From positions 3,658,001 through 3,722,000 of the forward strand of contig AP026540.1 of NCBI GenBank assembly GCA_026075535.2: a stretch of DNA of 64,000 bases, in the 5' to 3' direction. Each line of letters opens with the position of its first letter. The first letter of the stretch is position 1. A program made the translations under genes and the position numbers. This DNA is from Tricholoma matsutake (Eukaryota > Basidiomycota > Agaricomycetes > Agaricales > Tricholomataceae). Below the pieces are notes generated by a model. The model saw only the letters and a list, made by a program, of their open reading frames with translations. It had not been told where the DNA came from and ran no database searches. Below, piece after piece: positions 1-11,600 of the stretch.

Positions 1-284
1 GCACTTCGTCGACTACTTTTCAATGAGTTAGATTTCTTCGAGTCGAGATCGCTGTCGTCCTCAACCATCACCTGGGCTGTGCAAAGTCCGAGTGCAGAGG
101 AATTGATCGCTCTCGTAGTGGATATATGTGCTTCGAGGTTCACTGCCTGTATTGTAGGAGACAGTAAATTTCTCGAGGTGCCTGTATGCGCCTCAAGTGG
201 TTGGGGTATGCTCAAATTTTGTGCGACCTGCAACGAAGCAGGTTTAGTCTTATTTCTGGTTCTTGCCCTGGCTGTCAAAGCCAT
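1..284 (-). pseudogene. Ty3-A gag N-terminus (partial, runs off window)
   Basis: An open frame of about 94 codons begins at an ATG at 284-282 and stays open to base 1, so the gene is cut by the window edge. It starts with a basic stretch (MALTARARTRNKTK). The gag of Ty3-F has a similar basic start (KVKKKTTRARTK). It lies downstream of the LTR at 545-738, reading the minus strand, at the spacing expected of gag. Gag would form the particle that packages element RNA. No zinc knuckle is reached before the edge. The assignment rests on position and the basic start only. Confidence 0.5.
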
Positions 285-531
285 GGCTGATGGGGTTGAT
301 ATTGGTCTTTAGCAGTAGGGAACAAAATTTTTTGGTCGTAGCAGCGGGCAAAAAGCGATAAAAAGAAAATGTTGATTCAAGTGCTGAGTGCTTGAGTCAG
401 GTCCTAGCGATGGATTTGCTTCCATCGCTGATCGCATTGGGGAATTTTCACCCTTTGCGGGAGAAGTTCAGGGTCATGGTTATGACAATCACTGATGGGG
501 CGATGTCGAGCAAAACTCTATATGAGTTTTG

Positions 532-544
532 GTGTTCAAAAAAG
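532..544 (-). promoter_or_regulatory. Post-LTR motif of Ty3-A, candidate primer-binding region
   Basis: Read on the minus strand, the LTR end is followed directly by CTTTTTTGAACAC. The same motif, with a variable T run, directly follows the 5' LTR of Ty3-F (37427) and Ty3-E (51559 downward). The next bases give ACACCAAAA, which is complementary to TTTTGGTGT inside this LTR, so self-priming is possible. No TGG-type tRNA primer site is seen. Confidence 0.45.
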
Positions 545-738
545 TGTAGTGAGTCAAGGGGGATCTCCTTATATCACACACCAAAAGAATATGAATAACA
601 TATATATTTCGTGTATTGGTAGTGGTAAAAAAGATTGCTTATGTAAATAGAAGGCTGGTCCCTTTATAGGGGCCAGCCAGGTCAACAGCAAGGAAATATA
701 ATATATACAAATGCAGGGTCAAGCTCCAGGTCACCACA
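545..738 (-). repeat. 5' LTR of Ty3-A
   Basis: The plus strand starts TGTAGTG and ends CACCACA. On the minus strand the segment aligns along its whole length with the 183-bp LTRs of Ty3-F. Shared blocks include a GGTCCCTTTATAGGGGCC-like core with a TATA motif and the GTGTGTGATATAAG stretch. It is more diverged than the two Ty3-F LTRs are from each other, so it belongs to a related but separate element. No target duplication is seen. Confidence 0.75.
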
Positions 739-1693
739 GGATGTGAGGGTGTCAACTTGGGTTAGGGCGAAGAGGGACGCTCGGACACCCACAAGGTAGG
801 ATATGCACCTGGTAAGCAACACCAGACCACTACACCTGCACCATGTCACTAACCCCCCCCCAACACCTATGAACACCCAGAACCAACAACACACCTGCCC
901 CATGCCTGTGAGCCACTGCTCATAGGATGGATTGCGAGTGCATGCAATTGACAACAACAATGACATGGCCTACCAGCACTACTGGACCCCCACAACAGAC
1001 AACACTGGGGATCACCAGGGCCATAGAATGACAACATTGACAAGCACCAAGGCCCGACAATGACACCGAATGGCACCATACACCAAATAACCAGCACCCG
1101 TCCCCAGACCCACAAGCCACTGCTTGTGGGGTGGATTGCGGGTGCAAGCTGGGGGGGGGACGACAATGATTGACAAGGGATGATCAATGACAACCACGGG
1201 GAACAACCAATGATTACTGGGATAACGAACAGATGATGGACAACTACCATCACCTACACCCAGCCCCATGAGCTTCGTGGGGTGTATAATTTTTATTCTT
1301 TCTTAACTACATACATACAATACAGATGTTACGATGTAGTTAGTAGGTAGCACCAGTCCCATAACCAGTCCTGACCAGTGCTGCACTGGTTAGGACTGGG
1401 TCCGGTTTATTACTGGTCAGAACTGGTTCATAAACTGTGGTTGAACCACTGATAACTGGTTTATTGCAGTTTTGGTCACAGTTTTGTAGTATTATGAAAA
1501 ATGGAAAACTGGTTCGGTCTGTGGTTTTGGCCTGCAAGGGCGAAAAACCAGACTGAACCAGACTTTAAAGCGCTAACCAGAATAACTGGACTCTGACCAG
1601 AATAACCGGACTCTGACCAGAATAACCAGACTCTGACCGGAATAACCGGACTCTGACCGGAATAACTGGACTCCGATTGGAATAGGTGGGAAA
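739..1693. mobile_element. M0, hairpin-bearing non-autonomous element (limits approximate)
   Basis: This segment lies between the Ty3-A LTR and the point where the Ty3-B integrase frame stops. It has three GAGC/GCTC-type hairpins: 908-924, 1109-1130 (arms CCCACAAGC and GCTTGTGGG, loop CACT) and about 1264-1282. Each is followed by GGTGGAT or a similar string. The text around the first hairpin closely matches M2 near 61290-61385. From 1345 on it is rich in AACCAGT/ACTGGTT strings, like 33310-33480. A possible intron (GTATAA to ACAG) lies at about 1282-1324. No coding frame is convincing, and no target duplication was found. Confidence 0.5.
1581..1680. repeat. 20-bp minisatellite, five units
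   Basis: Five direct units of exactly 20 bp, consensus AATAACCGGACTCTGACCAG, end at the junction with the Ty3-B integrase. Units differ from each other mainly by C/T and G/A changes. It probably belongs to the end of M0. Confidence 0.85.
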
Positions 1694-1698
1694 GGGTA

Positions 1699-2637
1699 AA
1701 TTACAGCAATCTGTTGAGCTCTGATGGTGATCAGATCCTCAGTCATAATTACCTTATCCCAATCAAGGGATTCCCAAGTTTGGTCTGCAATGTCAAAGGC
1801 GAGGAGAGGTTGATGCCCCAGGAGTAAATAATATGTTGAGTGACCTGTCATATGTGAGGCAGTACAACATATAGCAAGAAGGACAGCATGAAGGTAAAGT
1901 GGCCACCATGAAGGGTGGTCACCACAGATGCACATGAGTGCGTTGATGAGAACTTGATGAGCGCACTCAACGATGGCATTTCACTGTGGATGATAAGGGG
2001 ATGAGAGGATAACTGTGACTCCATAACATGCAAATAAAATCCTCACAGCACCTTTGAACTCTGATCCACTGTCAATGACACAGTAGGGTATACAACTGAA
2101 ACAACAAATGATGTCCTGATGGATAAAATCAGCCCATGCTTCAGATGTGTTCCATTGGATGGCACGAGCTTCCAGCCACTCAATCACTGGCTCCTGCGCA
2201 TGTAATAGGAACTGCACTCCACCATGGCCTATTTCCATGTACACTGTGTTGAGGTGGAAACAGCGAAGCATTGCTGAATTCCAAGTAGGGGAGAATGGGA
2301 TCTTTGGGCGCATTTTAGAGTGGAGTTGGCAGCTGTAGCATGATCGCACAAAGTAGGCAACATCATTGTAGAGGTTGGGCCAATAGTACCATTCTGAGAT
2401 TAGCTTGTAAGTCCCATCACGTCCACAGTGGCCAACTTCATTGTGTACCTGCGCTAGGAGGGATTTTCGCTTTTCGAAACCAGTGATGACAAGCCAGGGA
2501 GTTTTTCCCCCCTTCTGTAATTTCCATAGGCGGTCATCATGTAAACCAAAGACACGTGCCCATGACAAGAATTTCTTTCGCTCTTGTAAACTGTCACAAT
2601 GCAGAGGTATAATGCCATCCTTCAGATAGGCAAGGAT
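1699..2637 (-). pseudogene. Ty3-B integrase (broken)
   Basis: The frame reads through an integrase zinc-binding region (HCGRDGTYKLISEWYYWPN, then CYSC at about 2330-2340). The core follows, with DSGSEFKGA and then YHPQ-stop-NAIVECAHQVLINAL and HMTGHSTYYLLLG. These are the conserved landmarks of this basidiomycete Ty3 family. A TGA replaces one codon directly after YHPQ at about 1981. Integrase would insert the element DNA into chromosomes. The C-terminal part is lost where M0 begins. The product cannot be functional. Confidence 0.85.
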
Positions 2638-3126
2638 TAAGGCAAGGCAGGGGTATGGGTATACCCTTGTGTTTTTGGGCTAAGGGTATGAGGGGTAAGG
2701 GTAGGGGTTTGGAAGTTCATACCCTTGCATACCCCTGTACCCTTACTAAGGGTACAGGGGTATGCCAGGGGTATGCTTATGTAAGAATATCATTTGATTT
2801 TTTCAGCTACAAAGACTCATATTCAAGATTTTCATCAATTAAATTCAGATTTTGGGATTGTCCAACATGATAATGGCTTTCATATGTTAATAAGAGGTAT
2901 TAATATGTGATATTAATAGTAAATACAATAGTTATCAACACTTTTCAAATGAATTTTGCTCTAAATATGTTGATTTTGTGCCAAACCCTTGTACCCTTGA
3001 CAAACCCTCCCATACCCTTGGCAACCCTTATATGTTTCCATACCCTTACCCCTAAGGGTAGGGTGTTCAGGGGTAGGGGTAATGGTATGAGATTTGACAC
3101 CCAGGGGTAACCCCTGCCTTGCCCTA
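2638..3126. mobile_element. hAT-like MITE inserted in Ty3-B pol
   Basis: It is a 489-bp element flanked by a perfect 8-bp duplication GCAAGGAT (2630-2637 and 3127-3134). The ends are TAAGGCAAGGCAGGGGT and, inverted, TAGGGCAAGGCAGGGGT. An 8-bp duplication and TAGGG-type ends are typical of hAT transposons. Many copies of AAGGGTATG/CATACCCTT cluster just inside both ends, as expected of subterminal transposase-binding repeats. The AT-rich centre has no coding capacity. Removing it and one duplication restores the Ty3-B reading frame (ILA then YLKDG), which confirms the limits. Confidence 0.92.
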
Positions 3127-4909
3127 GCAAGGATATCCTGCCAGAGCTCAGGTGATTCAAAGTTGGCTGTTCCATAAGCATGAGAAACACACACAATATA
3201 CCCATCTGGGTCCACATTCTCATAGTTCAGTCTGGTGTCCATACACTCATGGGCATTAATAAGACCAGCCCCACTGTAGGAAGTGAAAGAAACAACAGGG
3301 GGCACACCTTCACGTAGATCTGACATGTATTCATAGCCATAAGTCGTCACCTCGAGTTCAACCAACTCCTCACCAAGCAAAAATTTGACAGTGGCAGAAG
3401 AAGGTGTATGGTGATTTTCAAATTCATGGCCTGGGTAGCTCAGGGAATATGTACTCTTTAGTAGTGACCACATTAACAGATTACCTTTATGCTGTGCCAA
3501 GTCAAGATGTGAAGGGTCAAAACCAAACCCATCATAACACCTGATAGCGCTGACATTGGGGTCATGGAGGTCATCCCTCTCGTCAAACAGGAGGGATGAA
3601 ACCATCGTCAAAATTGTGGGTGAACCAAAGTCAGCATAGGGAACACATAGTGGGGGGCAGAAAGAGTTCATGACTTGACCAAAATAATTCGTAGTCAAGG
3701 AAGTGAGTGACCAGCAAGTGGACACAAATAACTGGGGGGGGGGAGTTTGCTGCAAGTACTCCCAATGAATTTATCCAGGTACTCTTCAGCATCTCTGTCA
3801 TCAGAGTCCCAGTTGGATCACCTTCTCCTTGAGAGTCCATCAGGCACCTGGTGCTTTTCCGCAGCAATGTGGTTAACTTCAAAATCAAAAAGGGAAAGAT
3901 ACATCACCCATCACATCATAGGTGCATTTGGGAGGTCCGGGGATTTAATCATTTCTATCAAGAATTTAGCATCAACTTCCAGATGGAAGTGTATACCCCA
4001 TATTTGGTGCTGCAAATCCTTCAGTGCACAAAACACTCCAAAGAGCTCGCATTTGGATTGGGAATAGCGAGATTCTGTTTCACTAAAGGTGCAGGACCCA
4101 TATATAACGGGATGCTTCTCTTCTTTGATATATTGATAGACCACCCAGCCAGCACTGTTCAAACAAGAGTCAACCACCATGGCCACAAGGCCATTGTCCA
4201 AAGATCTGGGTAATGCAGTAATCAGCTTAGCAGTATCATAATTGAGGCACACCAAGACAGGAGCTGCAGATACTAATTCCTTAAGTCTTTTGAATGCGTC
4301 GCATGCAGCATCATTGAAGTAAAATTCGAGGTTTGTCTGTCTTGTGAGGATTGTTAGTGGTTTCGCAATGGAGGAGAAACCTTTTATCCATTTACGGCCA
4401 ACCCCTGCTGTTCCCAAAAATCCACGGACTTCAGAAACACTTTGTGGTACCAGCCAGTTGATTATTTTTGTTACTAAGCCATGGCCCAGGTGCCAGCCTT
4501 CTTGAGAGACTGTTGTGCCCACCACATTGAGCTTTGGTGTTGCAAGAACAAACTTCCAGCCTGATGCAGTGATGCCCACAGTGATAAATCGCACTAGAAA
4601 TCGGTCAACTGTAGTCACATATTCATAAATGAACCTTTGAATCCCTGGTGCCATTTCTTTGTTGTCATATGTGGAGGTTTCCCCTGCAAAGCTAACATCA
4701 TCAATAAATACATCACCATTTTCTGGGATATCCTCTTGAAGCGCATGCCAAATGCACCGCTGAAATTCTGGTACTGAGTTCGTTGAGTACTGTAAGTCTG
4801 TGTGGACCAATAATGGAGTTAAAAGTAGTAAGAGGGTGCAAGGAGACTGCCAGAATGTGGCCATCGTAGCCTGCAAACAAGTCAGCCAGACCATAAATGA
4901 CCCTGCCAA
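3127..4909 (-). pseudogene. Ty3-B reverse transcriptase C-part, RNase H and linker (broken)
   Basis: The frame starting near 4909 carries FIDDV (catalytic Asp pair of reverse transcriptase) at about 4691-4711. It continues through the thumb and the RNase H region (VIYGSCTFSETESRYSQSKCE, then HFHLEVDAKFLIEM). Below about 3890 the frame shifts, and the linker to integrase continues to 3127, where the MITE is inserted. Reverse transcriptase copies element RNA and RNase H removes the template. The 5' half of the enzyme is in another frame (4713-5744), so a frameshift separates fingers from palm. Confidence 0.82.
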
Positions 4910-5744
4910 CTAGTCCTTCAGCAAAGTCATCCACACGTGGTGGAAGCGCCAAATCTCTGACTGTGACCCTGTTGAGCTCTTGGATGTCGTGAACGATTTG
5001 GAGGCCCAGTTTTTTGAGGACCGTAAAAATCCTAGAATGGTAAAATGCAGCTGAATACTCATACTTGCCAGCTGCCTTCTGATCCAATAGCATTTTTTGA
5101 ACCGTCTCCTCAATGGCCTTGGGGACATGGATTGGTGGTTGAACCCATGGTATGTGTTCTATAACAGGGATTTCGTAGTCAGGATAGAACTCACGGGAAA
5201 ACGTACCATGCTCAGTGTCTGTAAGCGCCAGGGCCAAGTCTCGAGATCTAAGCACAAAGACCAGTAAGTCAATTTCGCATGGAGAGAGAAAATCTTCTGG
5301 CACAGTAGCAAGAATAAAATCAAGGCACTCTTGAGTGAGTTGCATCGTTGGTTCAAAATTCTCAAGAAGAGGGGGATCAAGAGGTACAGGGCGAAGTTCC
5401 AGGATGTCAATAGGCTTGAAGACCTGACCAGCTGGGTTGGGCATGTATGTTGGGACTGGGTGGACCTTGTGGTCGACTGGCTTATATCTTCTTGCTGCAT
5501 GTACATATTGCACAGAATTCTCTGTTAATGCTTGACATGTCCAAGAAGTATGTTGGGGTACTGAAGAAGAAGGCGCTACATAAGCAAAAGTTCTGAGAAG
5601 AGTGTTGTAAGTCTCAGGAGGTGAAAGGGAACAGAGTAAGGAAACATCTTTGTCATTGCATTCTCCCACCAAGCATCGCAAAGTTTGCCCAACGGAGGGT
5701 ACAGGCACATCCTGATGTTCATCAGGCCTGGACTGCATGCCCAA
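4713..5744 (-). pseudogene. Ty3-B reverse transcriptase N-part (broken)
   Basis: About 340 codons include RRYKPVDHKVHPVP, a proline-rich linker seen before RT in this family, then YEYSAAFYHSRIFTVLKKLG and IVHDIQELNRVTVRD. These correspond to RT motifs 1 and 2. GLADLFAGYDG supplies the first catalytic Asp region. The frame is lost between about 4850 and 4713, where the conserved palm continues in the overlapping frame. Several conserved Arg and Trp positions are altered. The enzyme is not functional. Confidence 0.82.
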
Positions 5745-5782
5745 CCTCAGTTTTCCGAATCAGAAGCGTCTTCCACTCTTGT

Positions 5783-6607
5783 TCATCTTCCCTGTAATGT
5801 TGATTTGTCCATATTACGAGGAGTATTAGCAGCTACCAGTTGAATTGCAACTGTGGGAGCACACCCTTTATCTCTTTCGCCATCAGCCCACAAACACATT
5901 TTGACAGGGCCGGAGCGAGAATAACAGAGCGTTGCTGAATACCATTGAAGCCAGGGTTGCCCAAGGATTACATCCTGTTGGCCTGTTCCTTCCCTACTGA
6001 TGAAGAAGTGGTGGTCAAAACAGTGGCCACCACAGGATACATGAACATCCTGACAGCAGCCGATTAGAGGGACTGCACCCCCATTAATTCCCTTGAGGGA
6101 CCAGCATGCACCGTCAAGATCAAGTGCAAGGTTGGTTTGTCTAAAAAGTGCATCAGCAATCAAATTGAGCTTGGAACCTGTGTTGGTCATGAAAGAGATG
6201 TAATGGCCAGCCAGAGTCCCTTCAAAATGTCCTGTCGTCATTGCAAAGAGTGGAGTAGTGTGGATTTTGACTGCTGAGGAATACCATATAAGGATCTCAT
6301 TGATGTCCTCTGTTCCTTCATCAAACGAAACATGAAGCTCTGAATGCTCAAAAGGGTTCAAGACAGCCTCATTTGTAGCTCTTGTTTCCAGCGAGTATAT
6401 CTCCTGTGAACCATCAGAGTCATCATCGTTGCGAGTTGCAGTTACCGGTTTCAATATGTATTCATGCTGTGTCTTTGTAAGCCCTGAAAAACACTTTTGC
6501 ATATCTGGCAAAATATCTAAAATTTCCTTAAGAGGCAGCATAATCAATGTATCAAGGATTTTCTGCTGGATGGCATCACCATCTATCATTTCTTGAATGG
6601 ATGACAT
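5783..6607 (-). pseudogene. Ty3-B aspartic protease region with Asp-to-Asn change
   Basis: This 274-codon frame holds the retropepsin part of the polyprotein. The active-site block reads FMTNTGSKLNLI at about residues 139-150, where relatives have D-S/T-G. The Asn codon is at about 6182-6184 and can arise from GAC by G-to-A after a C, a CpG change. Downstream, DVILGQPWL matches the conserved ILG-x-PWL block of retropepsins. The protease would cut the polyprotein. It is expected to be inactive here even if translated. Confidence 0.75.
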
Positions 6608-6751
6608 GAAATGGTAGCCACTTGTCGACTTTACGCTGGTCTTGTTTGGATCTTGAGCATCAGCCTCTTTAGTTTTTGGGGCAGCCTTTCATTGATACCA
6701 TGCCTCTTCTGTATTTGATGGGTGAGGTTGTCCTGTGAGAGTTGTTTGAGG

Positions 6752-8095
6752 TCAAGCAATGGAGGGTGGTTGAAGCCTTGGAAGGCTTGTTGTTGCAGCC
6801 TTGGGAATCAGCTCAATATTTGTGTCAGTAGTGTTACCTTTCTTTGCCTCTTTTGCTTGAGAATGTGTGACTGGGAATGCTTTGCACCAGGCTGGATGGG
6901 GAAAAGAAGACACCCCATAGACCATGTCCCCTAGGACATCTTCACCATTGGACTGGAGACCCACTATAGTGGCCATGTGGGGAGGTAGGTCACATTCCTC
7001 CCAGCCTTTACCTTTTAAAGAGTTGGTAGACACAATGGATGCTGCTTGCTTGTCTCTTAAAGCTTTTGCCATGCTGCCTCCTGGCATGCCACGGGGAAGT
7101 GGTGCTCCACCCAGATGCATTAGTTTTCCTTCTGGTGTAAAGGCGGCTAGTTCTTCATTGATGAGGGCAGGAACCTCTGGGCAGTTGTGTACACCTAATC
7201 TATGCATGTCAGGCTCACCACAAATGAAACAATACTTATGGCTAGCAGGTGCTGCATTGGTCCCTGTGGTGCGCACTGCAGCGAGCTCTCGGAGTATGTT
7301 GGCCTGACTCTGTTGCAATTCTTGGATCTGTCACATTTGGCCCAGTTGAAGCTCCTGCATTTGCTTAGTGAGACTTCAATTGTGGTGGGGGTTACCGAAT
7401 CTGTGGCTGGCACTGTTGGGGTCCTTTTCACGCTGAAACACACCTTCTTTGTCTTGTGAGTCTTCTTGCTGGGCTTTTCATCTTCAGAGTCGGAGTCATC
7501 TGTACTCCCATCTGAATTGGAATCTGAGTCATCTGAACTTGAGGAAGAGTCAGAAGCATCAGAATCCTCAATGATATCATCCTTGTCAAACTGCTTTTGT
7601 AAGAGTGCTAAAACATCGTCCCTGGGTGGGGGAGACTGAATCTTTGTCTGGGCTGCTGGCAGTTTGTGTTGTATTGTCTTCTGCTGTGGCTTTGGTATAC
7701 CTCTGAAAAATAGCAGATTAGCCTCATCTTCGGTAAGTTGATTACTTGCTTGTAGACACAAAGCCTGTGCTGTGAATTTGCGGTAGTAGCAGTCCATGTC
7801 TTGTAAATGGGAGAAGGCCTTCCAATGAGTCTAAAAAATTGGCAACACGTTCACCTTTAAAAAGAGGAGCATGCGGGGAGCCTGGAGTAGGCATAGGCAT
7901 GACGAAATGTGTGGCGAGCTGAGCATGGGGCTGCACTCCCATCTGAGCTTGAGTGTTAGCTGGTGCTTGGGTGGTAGTCAGCACTTGGGGTTGAGCCATA
8001 GTTGATGTAGAAGCAGATGTTTGGTTCGTTGTGGCTTGTGTTGCAGAATTTTGTTGTGTGGCTCTCTGATGAGTTAAGAGAGGTGTTGGTACCAT
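6752..8095 (-). pseudogene. Ty3-B gag (broken)
   Basis: Gag starts at an ATG at 8095 (MVPTPLLTHQRATQQ) with a Gln/Thr-rich region. It continues in overlapping frames at 7797-7195 and 7318-6752. The middle has a long acidic Ser/Asp tract (about 7480-7560) followed by a basic stretch. The C-terminal third has a zinc knuckle (CFICGEPDMHRLGVHNC, about 7190-7240). Gag would package element RNA through the knuckle. At least two frameshifts break it. The acidic-basic-knuckle order is usual for this mushroom Ty3 family. Confidence 0.72.
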
Positions 8096-8217
8096 TGGTT
8101 TTCATGAAGACAGCTTGATGGAGACTGATGGGGCTTGAACTAGCATTTTTCGAATGGTCTAAAGGCTAAAAAAAAAATCACTAGAGGCTTTGGAGGCTTC
8201 TGTAGGAACACGGCCTC

Positions 8218-8643
8218 TATAAGGGCAACCTAAGCCTCTAGCAAAGGGAAATCCAAAGTTAAAATTATACTACATAATACAGGTATTGGGGACACACCTA
8301 GCAAAGGGAAATCCGAAGAGAAAACTCTAAGGATCCCCTTGCTGATGCCCAGTATATGTGAAGATGACAAAAATCAAATATAACCTAAAAATAGAAAAAG
8401 GTGGAGATAGGTGGATCAAGGCCACCGAATGACATCATACCAAGGGGTATGTGTCGGAAGGGGTACTCCGCCTCTAAATATAAAAGTGTCAACATGTACA
8501 AACATGATAGCAAGGGAAAATTAGTAATAAAATCTGGAAAAATCATAGAAAATGAAGAATAGAAGGAAATGAGGTGGGGAAAAATATAGGACGAACATAA
8601 AAAATAGGAAAAACACACAGGGCACCCCCCTAGTCCCCTTACA
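8218..8643 (-). repeat. 3' LTR of Ty3-C
   Basis: Its 426 bp aligns without gaps with 13836-14261. On the minus strand it starts TGTAAGGGGAC and ends GCCCTTATA. A purine tract (AGAGAGGGGGTGA on the minus strand, 8644-8656) abuts it and is the likely plus-strand primer site. Confidence 0.95.
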
Positions 8644-8654
8644 TCACCCCCTCT

Positions 8655-11600
8655 CTAAGATGCATCGCCCCGATGCATTCGAAATTGCATATGACCAAAG
8701 TCTGTGACTTGAATGCGACGCGGTGCAGCAGTGTGCCGTCGGTGGAATTCCTTGATTAACCAAGGGGCATTTATGTCAGACTCTTTGACCCATGAGTTCT
8801 CCTCATACCCATAACCCTTCCAATGTACCAAATACTGGAGTTTTCCTCAACGCAAATGGCTGTCCAAGATTGACTCGACTTCGTATTGGGGTTCTCCCTC
8901 GATCACTGTAGGTGGTGGTGGTGGGTGTGAATGGTGTCCCAGGAACGGATCTGGGGGAGCTGGAAGCAATTTGATGACATGGAAGATGGGATGGAGTCTG
9001 GACATGGAGGCTGGGAGGCGTAGATGATAGGCATGCATTCCAATGCACTTGACAATGGGGAAAGGTCCCAAGAAGCGATGAGCGAGTTTCTTGGATGGAT
9101 GTGTAGTGGAGATGTCACTGGAGTCAAGATAAACTTGATCACCAACCTTGTACTGAGGGGTTGGGGAGTGGCGTTGGTTGTAAAATCATGCCATGTCATC
9201 CTTCGCCTTTGCTAAGGCTGCCCTTGCCTCCTCCAAGCTATCCCTCGTGCGTTCTGTGAACTCATTCACCATCTCGATGTGTGAGGGAGTTTGGCGAGGT
9301 TCAAAACCCATGCATGGATGTCGTCCAGTATCTAAGAGGAAAGGGGTCTGTTGAGTGGAAGCATGGACATGGTTGTTGTATCCGAACTTGGCCAAAGGAA
9401 GGAGATCATCCCAATCATCCTGGCATTCATTGACAAAGAGGCGGATGTACTGCTCCAGTTCCTGGTTGACTCGCTCTGTCTGGCCATCAGTTTGTGGGTG
9501 ATAAGCAGTTGAAGCGAGGAGTTTGATCCCCAGGAGTCGGTACAGCTCACGAGTGAACTCTGCCATGAACTGAGGGCCATGATCCGAGAGGAAGGCACCA
9601 GGAAGTCCATGTAATTTCCACACATGGTGGAGGTAGAGTCGAGCAGCACCTAGGGCACTGACAGTGGTGTGAGTAGGAATGAAGTGAGCACATTTTCCCA
9701 CTGAGTCAACTGTGCACATCACCACATCAAACCTGTTTGACTCTGGCAATTCCACCACAAAGTCAATGCTGACAATATCCCAACGACTCTCTGGAACAGG
9801 AAGAGGGTGTAGCTCACCAATGGGCTTGCAACGAGGAACCTTGGTGCGTAAGCAAAGGTCACAAGTGCAACAATACTGACCAATGAGCCATGACATTTGT
9901 GGCCACCAATAGTTCCGTGAGGTGAGCTCCAAGGTCTTCCAGCATCCAGGGTGGCCAGCAATCTGTGAGTCATGGTGTTGGTATATGATGCGCTGGCGAA
10001 GGTCTGGGTCATTGGGAACATAGATGCGATCCCTGAAATACAACAAGTCCTCCTTTTCAGCCCACTCTGCCACACGTAAGGAAAGGGTCGATCCCTTCCT
10101 CAGTTCTTTAACAGCTCGGGCGACAACATCCTCATGTAAACCGCTATGGTTTGCATGATGAATGTCACGTAGGATGTCCTGCTCCTCGCCCTGGGGTGCG
10201 ATGCCTTCCAGTGCCTGAATGGTGAACAGGTCTGGCTGCAACAGCACAATGTTTTGGTTGTCACTGCTGCCATCCCCATGGTCTGCACATCAGGATAGGG
10301 CATTGGTCTTCCCCATGCTGTGACCCGGACGGTGGTGCAAGGAGAAGTCAAATCTAGATAGATACAGGGACCAACAAGCTTGACGACGGTTCAATTTCTT
10401 GGCCGTCATGAAGTACTCGAGATTCTTGTGATCTGTCCAAATTTCCACCTTGTGTTGGGCACCCTCGAGGAAGTGTCGCCACTCTTCAAGTGCACGCATT
10501 ATCGCCAACATCTCCTTGTCATGGATCTCGTAGTTTTGTTCTACAGCACTAAGGCTTTTGGAGTAGAACACAACAGGATGCCACTTCTGGTCCTCCGGAG
10601 ACTGCTGAGACAACACAGCGCCCATCGCAAAGTCAGAACTGTCAGCTTCTACACGAAAAGGACGTGAATCGTCAGCAAAGGTAAGGATCGGAGCGGAAGT
10701 GACCATCTCCTTAAGCTTTTCGAATGCCTCCTGTTGTGCATTATCCCACCTCCATGCCTCCTTTCCTGTCAAGTTGAACAGTGGTCATGCATGATGTGAG
10801 AAATCCTTGATAAAACACTGATAGAAATTGATGAAGCCCAGGAAAGACTGCACTTCCTTCTTGTTTGTGGGCGTCAGCCAAGCTGTGACCCCATTTACCT
10901 TGATAGGATCCATCTCCACTTGACCCTCTGAGATAATCAGGCCGAGGTACTCGATCTTGGTCCTTTCAAACTCACATTTGTCCTGACGAAGGTAGAGTTT
11001 GTACCATCGAAGTCGCTCTAGGATGAGGCGCATGATGTGATGGTGCTCTTCAACCGTGCGAGTGAAGATGAGGATGTTGTCGAGATAGATGCAGACAATG
11101 CCTTCGAGGATGAGGTCATGGAAGATGTCATTCATCATGGTCTGAAAGGTGGCAGGGCTATTAGTAAGGCCAAAGAACATGACAAGCAGTTCAAAAAGAC
11201 CATGGTTGGTACAAAAGGCTGCCTTCCACTCATCTCCCTCCTTTATCCTCACATTATTATAGCCCCAACAGACATCGAGCTTGGTGAAGTATCGGGCTCC
11301 ATGGAGTTGGTTTACGAGTTTGGAGATGAGGGGTAGTGGGTAGCGATTTTTGACCATGATGTTGTTGAGCCTTCTGTAGTCTTGAACTGGTCAGAGTGAG
11401 CCATCCTTCTTCTTGACAAAGAAAAAGGGAGAGGCCATGGGTGACTTCGATGGTCGAATACATCCAGAGGCCAGGTGCTCGTCGATGAACTGGTCAAGCT
11501 GCCGTTGTTCTTCCAGAGAGAGAGGATAGACCTTGCAGGATGAAGGGGTTGCACCGGGGGTGAGTTCGATCACGTGATCCCATGGCTTGCACGCAGGAAG

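Larger units (their letters stand above)
1694..8217 (-). mobile_element. Ty3-B, Ty3/Gypsy element (truncated, interrupted)
   Basis: Gag, protease, reverse transcriptase, RNase H and integrase remnants follow in that order on the minus strand. The integrase C-terminus is cut at about 1694 by M0. On the gag side Ty3-C is inserted at 8217, and the 5' leader should resume at 14262. No LTR pair is visible. A hAT-like MITE sits between the RNase H and integrase regions. The frame is broken by TGA codons and at least one frameshift, so the element is dead. Confidence 0.85.

Noticed and set aside
1581..1680. CRISPR-like array of 20-bp repeats
   Set aside because: The units are contiguous with no spacers, and the genome is fungal. 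It is a minisatellite.
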